A DNA stretch of 64,000 nucleotides from Streptomyces adustus (GTDB lineage Bacteria; Actinomycetota; Actinomycetes; Streptomycetales; Streptomycetaceae): contig NZ_VJZD01000007.1 of NCBI RefSeq assembly GCF_009377175.1, forward strand, positions 29,786 through 93,785, in the 5' to 3' direction. The notes under the pieces are model-generated. The model saw only the letters and a list, made by a program, of their open reading frames with translations, did not search any database and had not been told where the DNA came from. Within the stretch, counting starts at the first letter, position 1, and each line of letters starts with the position of its first letter. The translations under genes were made by a program, and so were the position numbers. Positions 33,364 through 40,165 of the stretch are shown here, piece by piece.

Positions 33364-33935
33364 GCGGGGTCTCCTGGTTGTCCGACGCGGAAGACGCGCA
33401 GCTGAAGCGCGAGCGTCGCGTAGTAGCCCACCAGGGTGGTGAGCTCCACCACCGCCTCCATGCCGTTCAATGAAACGGCACGGCCGAAGAGTGCGTCGTC
33501 GACGTCGCCGCTCGCCACCAGCGCCGTCACGAGGTCGGCCGCGGCCGCTTCCGCCGGGTCGCTCAGCTCCGGTGCCGTGCCGGAGCGGATGGCGACGAGC
33601 TGGGCATCGCACAGGCCGACCGCTCGGCCGATCGGCTCGTGCGCGTACCGCTCGAAGGCGCAGTCCCAGTGCGCCGCGACGATCAGGACGGCCGTCTCGC
33701 GAACGCGGTCGCTCAGTGTGGAGCGATACCTGAGGGCCGATCCGAGTTCCTGCAAAGCGGATCCGACGGCCGGGGCGTGCAGCATCGCGTTGAACGGTCC
33801 GTTCAGGCGGCCTTCGCCGTCCGTGAGGGAGAAGAACTGCGGACCGTTCGCTCGGGGGCCGCCCGCAATGGTGTCGTAGAGGACACGTTGTGCGGGGTCC
33901 AGTTCATGGGGTGTGAGGCGGGGGAGGCGGGTCAT
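33360..33935 (-). CDS. Carboxymuconolactone decarboxylase (CMD)-like protein
   Basis: 191 aa. The alpha-helical CMD/AhpD-like fold is recognisable from LSDRVRETAVLIVAAHWDCA followed by FERYAHEPIGRAVGL. There is no AhpD CxxC pair, so it is not a thiol peroxidase partner. Members decarboxylate or rearrange lactones, but many have unknown roles. It is the first gene of the leftward operon with two FAH hydrolases, which fits breakdown of an aromatic or sugar lactone intermediate. The ATG at 33935 has GGTGGGG upstream. It shares a 129-base divergent promoter with the SDR-amidohydrolase-glycosidase operon. Confidence 0.85.
   Translation of the reverse strand: MTRLPRLTPHELDPAQRVLYDTIAGGPRANGPQFFSLTDGEGRLNGPFNAMLHAPAVGSALQELGSALRYRSTLSDRVRETAVLIVAAHWDCAFERYAHEPIGRAVGLCDAQLVAIRSGTAPELSDPAEAAAADLVTALVASGDVDDALFGRAVSLNGMEAVVELTTLVGYYATLALQLRVFRVGQPGDPA
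33463..33476 (-). promoter_or_regulatory. Intragenic copy of the island motif GTTTCATTGAACGG
   Basis: The minus strand inside the CMD gene carries exactly the same 14-mer found at 39144-39157. It may be a chance coding match or a downstream operator for the leftward operon, about 460 bases inside it. Confidence 0.3.
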
Positions 33936-33972
33936 GACCCCACCGTGCGGCGGACGCCGGGCCGTGGCGACG

Positions 33973-33995
33973 GGCATGCCGGGCAATGGCATGCC
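33973..33995. repeat. Two GGCATGCC palindromes 15 bases apart in the divergent promoter
   Basis: GGCATGCC occurs at 33973-33980 and 33988-33995 between the CMD operon and the SDR operon. Self-complementary 8-mers in tandem suggest a second regulator site next to the IclR-type motif at 34010. Confidence 0.45.
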
Positions 33996-34009
33996 GGTCC
34001 CGAGGTGTG

Positions 34010-34023
34010 CCGGTGAATGAAAC
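34010..34023 (-). promoter_or_regulatory. Candidate IclR operator in the CMD/SDR divergent promoter
   Basis: Read on the minus strand the sequence is GTTTCATTCACCGG, sharing its first eight bases and last GG with copies at 39144 and 43608. It is placed 42 bases upstream of the SDR start. Confidence 0.5.
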
Positions 34024-34064
34024 ACCCGTAGTGCGCGTCACCCGGGCCGCCTTGGATGCTCGGC

Positions 34065-34823
34065 ATGACGGATTGGCTCGGACTTCGTGATCGCGCTGCT
34101 CTCGTCGCCGGTGCCGGTGGCATCGGCGCGGCGGCCGCGCTGGCCCTCGCCCGACAGGGCGCGCGCGTGATGGTGGCGGATGTCGACGAGGAACGGCTGG
34201 CCAAACTGACGGAGCAGGCCGCCGAACTCGGCGTGAACCTCGACACGAGGGTCGCCGACCTCACCGACGCCGAGGACGCCCGCAAGGCCGTCGCCGGTGC
34301 CGCCGCAGCGCTGGGAGGCCTCGACGTCTTCCTCCACGCCGTCGGGATGAACGACCGGCGGCCCGCTCTGGAGACGCCCGACGAGGTCTGGCAGCGGATC
34401 ATCGACGTGAACCTCAAGAGCGCGGTCTGGACGGCACAAGCGGCGGGCGCGCTGATGGTCGACGCCGGATACGGCCGGATCGTGTTCGTCTCGTCCGTCT
34501 CCGGTCTGCTCGCCCACGCCCATCACGCGCCGTACGCCGCGACCAAGGGCGGCGTCAACCAGCTCTGCCGGGTCATGGCCCGTGAATGGGCACCCCACGG
34601 GGTCACGGTCAACGCGATCGCGCCCGGCTACACCGAGACCGACCTGACACGCGCCTACCTGGACCGGCCCGGCATGCGGGAATCCATGGTCGGCCTGGTG
34701 CCGGCCGGCCGACTCGGCACGGCCGACGACCTGGTCGGACCGCTCCTCTTCCTCAGCTCCGCCCGGTCCGCGTTCGTGACGGGTCACGTCATGTACGTCG
34801 ACGGCGGCCGCACCCTTGTCTGA
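34065..34823 (+). CDS. Short-chain dehydrogenase/reductase (SDR)
   Basis: 252 aa classical SDR. The cofactor glycine motif is VAGAGGIGAAAA (about 15-25), DV at 39-40 suggests NAD(H) preference, and the catalytic triad is S144, Y157 and K161 (HHAPYAATKGG). It oxidises or reduces an alcohol/ketone; the substrate is unknown. ATG 34065 (GGA eight bases upstream) is preferred to ATG 34056, which has none; the difference is three residues. It is the first gene of a tight rightward operon (SDR-SDR-amidohydrolase-esterase-GH43) opposite the CMD-FAH operon. Confidence 0.9.
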   Translation: MTDWLGLRDRAALVAGAGGIGAAAALALARQGARVMVADVDEERLAKLTEQAAELGVNLDTRVADLTDAEDARKAVAGAAAALGGLDVFLHAVGMNDRRPALETPDEVWQRIIDVNLKSAVWTAQAAGALMVDAGYGRIVFVSSVSGLLAHAHHAPYAATKGGVNQLCRVMAREWAPHGVTVNAIAPGYTETDLTRAYLDRPGMRESMVGLVPAGRLGTADDLVGPLLFLSSARSAFVTGHVMYVDGGRTLV

Positions 34824-34838
34824 AAGGCAGCACTTCTC

Positions 34839-35618
34839 ATGACTTCCCCCCAGCGATTCGCCGACAGGGTCGTTCTGGTCACGGGCGCCGGCACGGGTCT
34901 CGGTGCCGAGATCGCTGTCCGTGCCGCACAAGAGGGCGCCGACGTCGCGATCCACTACCGCAGCTCCGAGGCCGGGGCCCGCCGCACCGCGGAACGGGTC
35001 GAGGCGGAAGGGCGCAAGGCCTTTCTGGTCAGGGCCGACATCGTCGAGTGGGCCCAGATCAAGCGCATGGCCGACGAGGTGTGGAACCACTTCGGCCGCC
35101 TCGATGTCGCCGTCAACAACGTGGGCGACATGGCCAGCGAGCAGATGTCCTGGCGGGAGATCACCGAAGAGGCCGTCGACCACACTCTGGCCGTCGACCT
35201 CAAGGGCACCCTGATGTGCACCCACGAATTCGGCTCACGCATGCTTGAGCAGCCCGAAGGGGGCGCGATCGTCAACGTGGGCTCGACCGTCGTGGTGCGC
35301 GGCAGCGCCCGCGCACCCCAGTACGCGGCCGCCAAGTACGGCGTCCTGGGCATCACCAAGTCCTACGCACAGGCGTTTGCGCCCAAGGTCCGGGTGAACA
35401 CCTTCGCGCCGGGCTTCATGGAGACGGAGCGGATGCTCAGCAGGGAGGACTACAAGAAAGGCCGGGGAGACACGCTGCGGGAAATGACACCGATGCGCCA
35501 CATCCCCAAGCCCGAGGAGATCGCCGGCGCGGCGCTCTTCCTCGCGACACCCGACGCCACCCACATCACCGGCAGCTACTTCGTGGCCGACGGCGGCTAC
35601 AACATGATCGGAGCCTGA
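34839..35618 (+). CDS. Short-chain dehydrogenase/reductase (FabG-like SDR)
   Basis: 259 aa classical SDR. The glycine motif is TGAGTGLGAE (15-24); the basic HYRSSEAGARR after the second strand suggests NADP(H); NNVGD is present, and the triad is S149, Y162 and K166 (PQYAAAKYGVLG). It is only distantly similar to the SDR before it, so the pair may catalyse two redox steps on the same molecule. It starts 15 bases behind the first SDR with GAAAGG upstream, and the amidohydrolase starts 1 base after its stop. Confidence 0.9.
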   Translation: MTSPQRFADRVVLVTGAGTGLGAEIAVRAAQEGADVAIHYRSSEAGARRTAERVEAEGRKAFLVRADIVEWAQIKRMADEVWNHFGRLDVAVNNVGDMASEQMSWREITEEAVDHTLAVDLKGTLMCTHEFGSRMLEQPEGGAIVNVGSTVVVRGSARAPQYAAAKYGVLGITKSYAQAFAPKVRVNTFAPGFMETERMLSREDYKKGRGDTLREMTPMRHIPKPEEIAGAALFLATPDATHITGSYFVADGGYNMIGA

Positions 35619-35619
35619 C

Positions 35620-36903
35620 ATGTCTGCCCAGCGCGTCCTCTTCGTCAACGGTGCTGTCTTCGACGGATCGGGAGAACCGGCGTTCACCGCCGACGTGGTG
35701 GTCGACGGCGACACGATCCAAGCCGTGGTCGCCGGAGGCGGCGTGGCGGCGCAGCCGGGAGACCGGGTCGTCGACTGCGCGGGCAGGACGGTCATGCCCG
35801 GCCTGGTCGAGTCCCACTGCCACCTGACCTTCCCTTCGGCGGTCGGGCACATCGATCCGACCTTCAACCCGCCGCTTGATGTCAGCTTCTTCCATCACAT
35901 GCCGACGCCGGACGAGCACCTCGAGATCGCCGAGCGCAACGCTCGCATCCTGCTCGACCAGGGCTTCACCAGCGCCTATTCGGCGGGCTCGCTCACTCCG
36001 GTACCGACCGAGGTCATCCTGCGGGATCGGATCAAGGCCGGTGCGGCAGTCGGACCGCGGATGCGCGCGGCGTCCTTCGAGCGGGACAACAACCCGGTGC
36101 GGATGGGTCCCGACGGTCCGCAGGAGCAGAGGACCGGTCCGGACGCCGTACGCGAGTTCATCCGCGAACAGGCGGCTCTCGGCTTCGACAGCGTGAAGCT
36201 TCTGATGAGCAACGACGACGTCTTCTTCGCCGGAGGCTCGATGGTCACGCAGTACAGCGCCGAGGAGGCGCGTGCCGCCGGTGAGCAGGCCCGCGAGTCC
36301 GGAGTGTGGCTCAACTGCCACGCTCAGAACCCCGAGTCCATCAAGTTGGCCGTCACCAGCGGCTTCCGCTCGATCTACCACTGTTCCTACGCGGACGCGG
36401 AGGCCGTCGATCTGCTCGAAGAGGCAAAGGATTCGATCTTCCTGTCGCCGGCGGTCGGCATCATGTGGGCCAATGTCCACGAGGGCGAGGAGTTCGGCAT
36501 CGACCCGGCGACGGCCGAGAGGATGGGCTCGGTGAAGTCGCTCGAGGCGATGGCGCGGCTCTACCCCGAGCTGCGCAAGCGCGGTCTGCGCGTGCTGCCC
36601 GGTGGCGACTACGGCTTCCCGAACAATCCGATCGGCCGCAATGCCCGCGACCTCGAGCTGTTCGTGAAGCTCTTCGGCTACACCCCGCTCGAGGCGCTCA
36701 AGGCCGCCACCTTCTACGGCGGTCAGGTGCTCGACATGCCGGTCGGTCACCTGGTCCCGGGCCACCTGGCGGACGTTCTCGTCGTGGACGGCGACCCGAC
36801 CCAGGACGTCACGGTGCTCCAGGACGCCGACAACCTTCTCGCCATCATGCAGGGCGGCCGCTTCCACAAGCGGGCCGACCAGCTCGCGCTGTCCGTCGCA
36901 TGA
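35620..36903 (+). CDS. Metal-dependent amidohydrolase (imidazolonepropionase-like TIM barrel)
   Basis: 427 aa. The composite sandwich plus barrel is clear: DCAGRTVMPGLVESHCHLTF with ligands H66 and H68, carbamylated-lysine candidate K193 (FDSVKLLMS), H234 (LNCHAQNP), H254 (SIYHCSYAD) and D330 (LPGGDYGFPNN). All five metal/catalytic positions are kept, so it should be a binuclear hydrolase of amide, lactone or similar bonds. The closest-looking group is the COG1228 prolidase/imidazolonepropionase type. No signal peptide. The ribosome site GGAG lies in the end of the upstream SDR. The last base pair overlaps the esterase start (ATGA), so these genes are translationally coupled. Confidence 0.9.
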   Translation: MSAQRVLFVNGAVFDGSGEPAFTADVVVDGDTIQAVVAGGGVAAQPGDRVVDCAGRTVMPGLVESHCHLTFPSAVGHIDPTFNPPLDVSFFHHMPTPDEHLEIAERNARILLDQGFTSAYSAGSLTPVPTEVILRDRIKAGAAVGPRMRAASFERDNNPVRMGPDGPQEQRTGPDAVREFIREQAALGFDSVKLLMSNDDVFFAGGSMVTQYSAEEARAAGEQARESGVWLNCHAQNPESIKLAVTSGFRSIYHCSYADAEAVDLLEEAKDSIFLSPAVGIMWANVHEGEEFGIDPATAERMGSVKSLEAMARLYPELRKRGLRVLPGGDYGFPNNPIGRNARDLELFVKLFGYTPLEALKAATFYGGQVLDMPVGHLVPGHLADVLVVDGDPTQDVTVLQDADNLLAIMQGGRFHKRADQLALSVA

Positions 36904-37676
36904 GGAGCTTCTCCGGCGTCGAATACGGCGCGGTCCCAGGCTTTCGTCCCCTGGAGCTCGATCTGCACGTGCCCGACCTCTCCGCCGACGAGACGAAGTC
37001 CCGGGTGGCGGTCATCGTCCACGTGCACGGTGGCGGGTGGCGACGCGGCTCCCGCCGCCACCCACTGCCCCGCCTCGGGGAGGAGTTCTACCCGGCGATG
37101 GTGCGCGCGGGCTTCGCCGTCGCCGCGATCGACTACCGCCTCAGTGGCGAGGCCACCTATCCGGCGGCTGTCGAGGACGTCCGGGCCGCGGTGGCGGCGG
37201 TCGCCGGGCTGCTCGCCGAACACGGGGTGGGCGCAGGCCCGGTCTTCCTGTGGGGCGACTCGGCGGGCGGCCACCTCGCGTTGCTGGCGGCGCTCACCGG
37301 CGCGGAGGTGGCCGGTGTGGTGGCCTGGTTCCCGGTGACCGACCTGGCCGCCATGCCCGGATCGTCCGACCCGCAGACGCGCGAGGCCCTGTTCCTCGGC
37401 GCGCCCACCGGCGCGGTGCCCGAGCTGGCACGCGAGGCGAGCCCGATCACCCACGTCCGCGCCGACGCGCCGCCGATGCTGGTCGTGCACGGGGACAGCG
37501 ACACCATGGTGCCGTACGGCCAGAGCACGACCTTCGTGTCCGCGCTCGTCGCGTCGGGCGGCACCGCCGAACTCGTCCTCGTGCCCGGCGCCGGCCATTT
37601 CTGGGACGGTGCCGAGGACCCGTCGGCCATCCACCGACAGGCGATCCGGTTCCTGCGCGACCTGGCGGAGGCATGA
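36900..37676 (+). CDS. Alpha/beta hydrolase esterase (acetyl/feruloyl esterase-like)
   Basis: 258 aa cytoplasmic serine hydrolase. The oxyanion motif is HGGGW (43-47), the nucleophile S121 is in GDSAGGH, the aspartate region is VVHGDSDTMVP and the histidine GAGHFW. This resembles the BD-FAE/acetyl esterase branch that removes acyl groups from sugars. It sits between the amidohydrolase and a GH43 glycosidase, both overlapping by four bases. De-acylation of the imported glycoside before glycosidase attack is a reasonable guess. Confidence 0.88.
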   Translation: MRSFSGVEYGAVPGFRPLELDLHVPDLSADETKSRVAVIVHVHGGGWRRGSRRHPLPRLGEEFYPAMVRAGFAVAAIDYRLSGEATYPAAVEDVRAAVAAVAGLLAEHGVGAGPVFLWGDSAGGHLALLAALTGAEVAGVVAWFPVTDLAAMPGSSDPQTREALFLGAPTGAVPELAREASPITHVRADAPPMLVVHGDSDTMVPYGQSTTFVSALVASGGTAELVLVPGAGHFWDGAEDPSAIHRQAIRFLRDLAEA

Positions 37677-39142
37677 GTCATCCGTTGTTGCCGGGCTTCA
37701 ACCCGGATCCCAGCGTGGTACGGGTGGGAGACGACTACTTCCTCGTCACCTCGTCGTTCGAATACCTTCCGGGGCTTCCGGTCCATCACAGCACCGACCT
37801 GCGCAACTGGCGGCAGATCGGGCACGTGGCGACCCGACCCGAACAGGTCCGGCTCGACCGGGTGCCGACTCCGGGCGGGGTCTGGGCTCCGACACTGCGG
37901 TACCGAGACGGCGTCTTCCACCTGATCGTCACCGTCTTCCTCGGCGGGCGCGGCTGCGTCGTGTTCACCGCCACGGACCCGGCGGGCCCGTGGAGCGACG
38001 GCGTGACGATTCCGGCGGTCGACGGCATCGACCCCGACCTCGCCTGGGACGAGGACGGCACGGCGATCGTCACCTTCGCACGCCATCCCGACCCGATCCA
38101 GCAGGTCCGGGTCGACCTCTCCACGGGGGAGGCACTGGAGACGCCGCGAGCGATCTGGCCGGGCAGCGGGCTGTACTCCCCGGAGGGGCCGCACCTCTAC
38201 CACCGGGGCGAGTGGTGGTACCTCGTGGTGGCCGAAGGCGGCACCGACCGCGGCCACGCCGTGACGGTCGCCCGCGCACGGCGTCCCGAGGGCCCGTTCG
38301 AGGGTTGCCCGGCCAACCCCGTCCTGACAGCTGCCGGCACCGGTTCGGCGGTGCAGAACCTCGGTCATGCGGACTTGGTCGAGACCGATCAAGGCACGGC
38401 GCTGGTTTGCCTGGGCGTTCGGCCCGTGGGACTGGCCCAGTCGTTCTCCCCGCTCGGCAGGGAGACCTTCCTGGGGACCGTCGACTGGGTGGACGGCTGG
38501 CCGCAGGTCCGATTGGCCGACCTGCCGCCGTCGTCACCGGAAGAGGTCGACTACGACTTCACGACGCCGTCGGCGCTCCGCGACCCCGAGTGGATCGCGG
38601 TGCGCCGGCCGGCGGCCGAGTTCGCCCGGACCGTCCCCGGCGGGCTGCTGATCTCCGGTGCCGGAAGCACCGGGCTGGACGGACCGCGCCCGGCGTTCCT
38701 CGGCCGCAGGCAGCGGCACCTGGCGGCCACCGTCAGCGCGGCGTTCGACGTAGGTGCGGGGACCGGCGGCCTGGCCCTGCGCAATGCGGAGGACAACGCC
38801 GTCGCGCTGGAGGCACGTGCGAGCGCCGCGGGAGTCGAGGTCACCGCGCGCGCCGTCGTGGCCGGCTTCGACCGGAGCTGGCACGCGACCCTGCCGGCCG
38901 GCGAGGTCGAGCTCACCTTCGCGATGACGCCGCCGCCCGCCGACTTCTCCGCGGGCGCGGTCGGAGGCGACCGGATCCGCCTGACCGCCCGGTCGGCCGA
39001 CACCGAGGTCGCCCTGGCGGAGCTCGACGGCCGGCACTGGTGCTTCGAGACGGCCAAGGCGTTCACCGGCCGTGTGATCGGGCCCTTCGCGAGCGAGGGC
39101 GACGTGATCGTCCGACGACTGCTTTACACCGGACGTGCCTGA
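37673..39142 (+). CDS. Glycoside hydrolase family 43 (beta-xylosidase/arabinosidase type), intracellular
   Basis: 489 aa. The five-bladed propeller begins NPDPSVVRVGDDYFLVTSSF with general base D12. The pKa-modulating aspartate is D120 or D122 (VDGIDPDLAW) and the general acid E171 (YSPEGPHLY). A C-terminal beta-sandwich (about 320-489) is typical of xylosidase members. The enzyme removes terminal xylose or arabinose with inversion. There is no signal peptide, so it acts on imported substrate. It overlaps the esterase stop by four bases and is the last gene of this run before a 60-base gap that carries the island motif at 39144. Confidence 0.92.
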   Translation: MSHPLLPGFNPDPSVVRVGDDYFLVTSSFEYLPGLPVHHSTDLRNWRQIGHVATRPEQVRLDRVPTPGGVWAPTLRYRDGVFHLIVTVFLGGRGCVVFTATDPAGPWSDGVTIPAVDGIDPDLAWDEDGTAIVTFARHPDPIQQVRVDLSTGEALETPRAIWPGSGLYSPEGPHLYHRGEWWYLVVAEGGTDRGHAVTVARARRPEGPFEGCPANPVLTAAGTGSAVQNLGHADLVETDQGTALVCLGVRPVGLAQSFSPLGRETFLGTVDWVDGWPQVRLADLPPSSPEEVDYDFTTPSALRDPEWIAVRRPAAEFARTVPGGLLISGAGSTGLDGPRPAFLGRRQRHLAATVSAAFDVGAGTGGLALRNAEDNAVALEARASAAGVEVTARAVVAGFDRSWHATLPAGEVELTFAMTPPPADFSAGAVGGDRIRLTARSADTEVALAELDGRHWCFETAKAFTGRVIGPFASEGDVIVRRLLYTGRA

Positions 39143-39143
39143 C

Positions 39144-39157
39144 GTTTCATTGAACGG
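39144..39157 (+). promoter_or_regulatory. Candidate IclR operator between GH43 and the second esterase
   Basis: GTTTCATTGAACGG starts two bases after the GH43 stop. It is an imperfect palindrome (GTTTCA/TGAAC). It suggests that the esterase-rhamnosidase pair behind it has its own regulated promoter. Confidence 0.5.
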
Positions 39158-39202
39158 CACGGTGGAGTGACCGGGCGCGCGGCTTCCGGAACCCTGCGAT
39201 CC

Positions 39203-40165
39203 ATGCCGATTCATCCCGAAGTCCTCAAGCGATTGAAACTGATCGAAGGCGTGCCCGACATGCGGGCCTTCTTCGAGGATCCGCAGTACGCCGAGCGGCG
39301 TGCGGCCTACCGGTCCTGGCCGGACTACGAGGTGCCCGACATCCCCGTACGCGACACCACGGCGCCGGGGCCGCACGGGCCGGTGCCGGTACGGGTCTAC
39401 GGGGAACGTCCCGGTGCGGGCCCGCGGCCGTGCCTGGTCTGGATGCACGGTGGGGCCTTCATGATGGGCGACCTCGACATGCCCGAGGCCGACTGGACCG
39501 CGCGCGAAGTGGCCGTTCGAGGCGACGTGGTCGTCGTCTCGGTGGACTACCGGCTCTGCCGGAACGGGGTCCACCACCCGGTGCCGCACGACGACGTGGT
39601 CGCGGCGGTGCGCTGGGTCCGGGAGAGCGCCGACGAACTCGGTATCGACCCCGACCGGGTCTCGGCCGGAGGAGCGAGCGCCGGAGCCAATCTGGCGGCC
39701 GGCGCGGCGCTGAGGCTCCGCGACGAGGACCAGCGTCCCCTCGCCTGCCTGGTCTTCGCCTACGGAGTGGCCCACGCGGTCCTGCCGGCTCTGCCGCCGG
39801 AGTATCTCGCGCTGATGGACGAACTGCCGCCAGAGATGCGGATGCCGCCCGCGATGCATCGGTTCTTCAACCACAACTACCTCGGCGGCCCGCTCAGTGG
39901 GGCCGACGGCTATGCGTTCCCGATCCTCGGTGACCTCCGTGGCCTGTGTCCGACGCTGGTGCTCAACGGCGAGTACGACGACTTGCGGGTCTCCGGCGAG
40001 GGGTTCGCGGCGGCACTCGCCCGGGCGGGTGCCGACGTCCGCCAGGTGGTGGTGCGCACCATGCCGCACGGCTTCTTGAACTGGGCGGCCACCCTGGAGC
40101 CCACGGCGTCGGCTCTGGATCTCATCTCCTCCACCGTGCGCCAGGCGGAACGGATCACGGCATGA
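39203..40165 (+). CDS. HSL-family alpha/beta hydrolase (esterase)
   Basis: 320 aa. Hormone-sensitive-lipase-type carboxylesterase: oxyanion HGGAF (82-86, a variant of HGGGF), nucleophile S159 in GGASAGAN, aspartate in NGEYDDLR and histidine in MPHGFLNW. The ATG at 39203 gives the standard opening MPIHPEV; an upstream GTG frame from 39167 lacks a good ribosome site. It cleaves short acyl esters, probably on the glycoside or its aglycone. Its stop overlaps the GH78 start (ATGA), forming a two-gene unit. Confidence 0.88.
   Translation: MPIHPEVLKRLKLIEGVPDMRAFFEDPQYAERRAAYRSWPDYEVPDIPVRDTTAPGPHGPVPVRVYGERPGAGPRPCLVWMHGGAFMMGDLDMPEADWTAREVAVRGDVVVVSVDYRLCRNGVHHPVPHDDVVAAVRWVRESADELGIDPDRVSAGGASAGANLAAGAALRLRDEDQRPLACLVFAYGVAHAVLPALPPEYLALMDELPPEMRMPPAMHRFFNHNYLGGPLSGADGYAFPILGDLRGLCPTLVLNGEYDDLRVSGEGFAAALARAGADVRQVVVRTMPHGFLNWAATLEPTASALDLISSTVRQAERITA

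Noticed and set aside
30712..33405. A nearly 900-codon plus-strand frame over the FAH genes
   Set aside because: It is antisense to two FAH-family proteins with intact metal ligands and has no protein signature of its own.
33463..33476. Treating the intragenic motif copy as proof of a fourth operator
   Set aside because: It lies within conserved coding sequence of the CMD gene, so it may be fortuitous; it is kept as low confidence.
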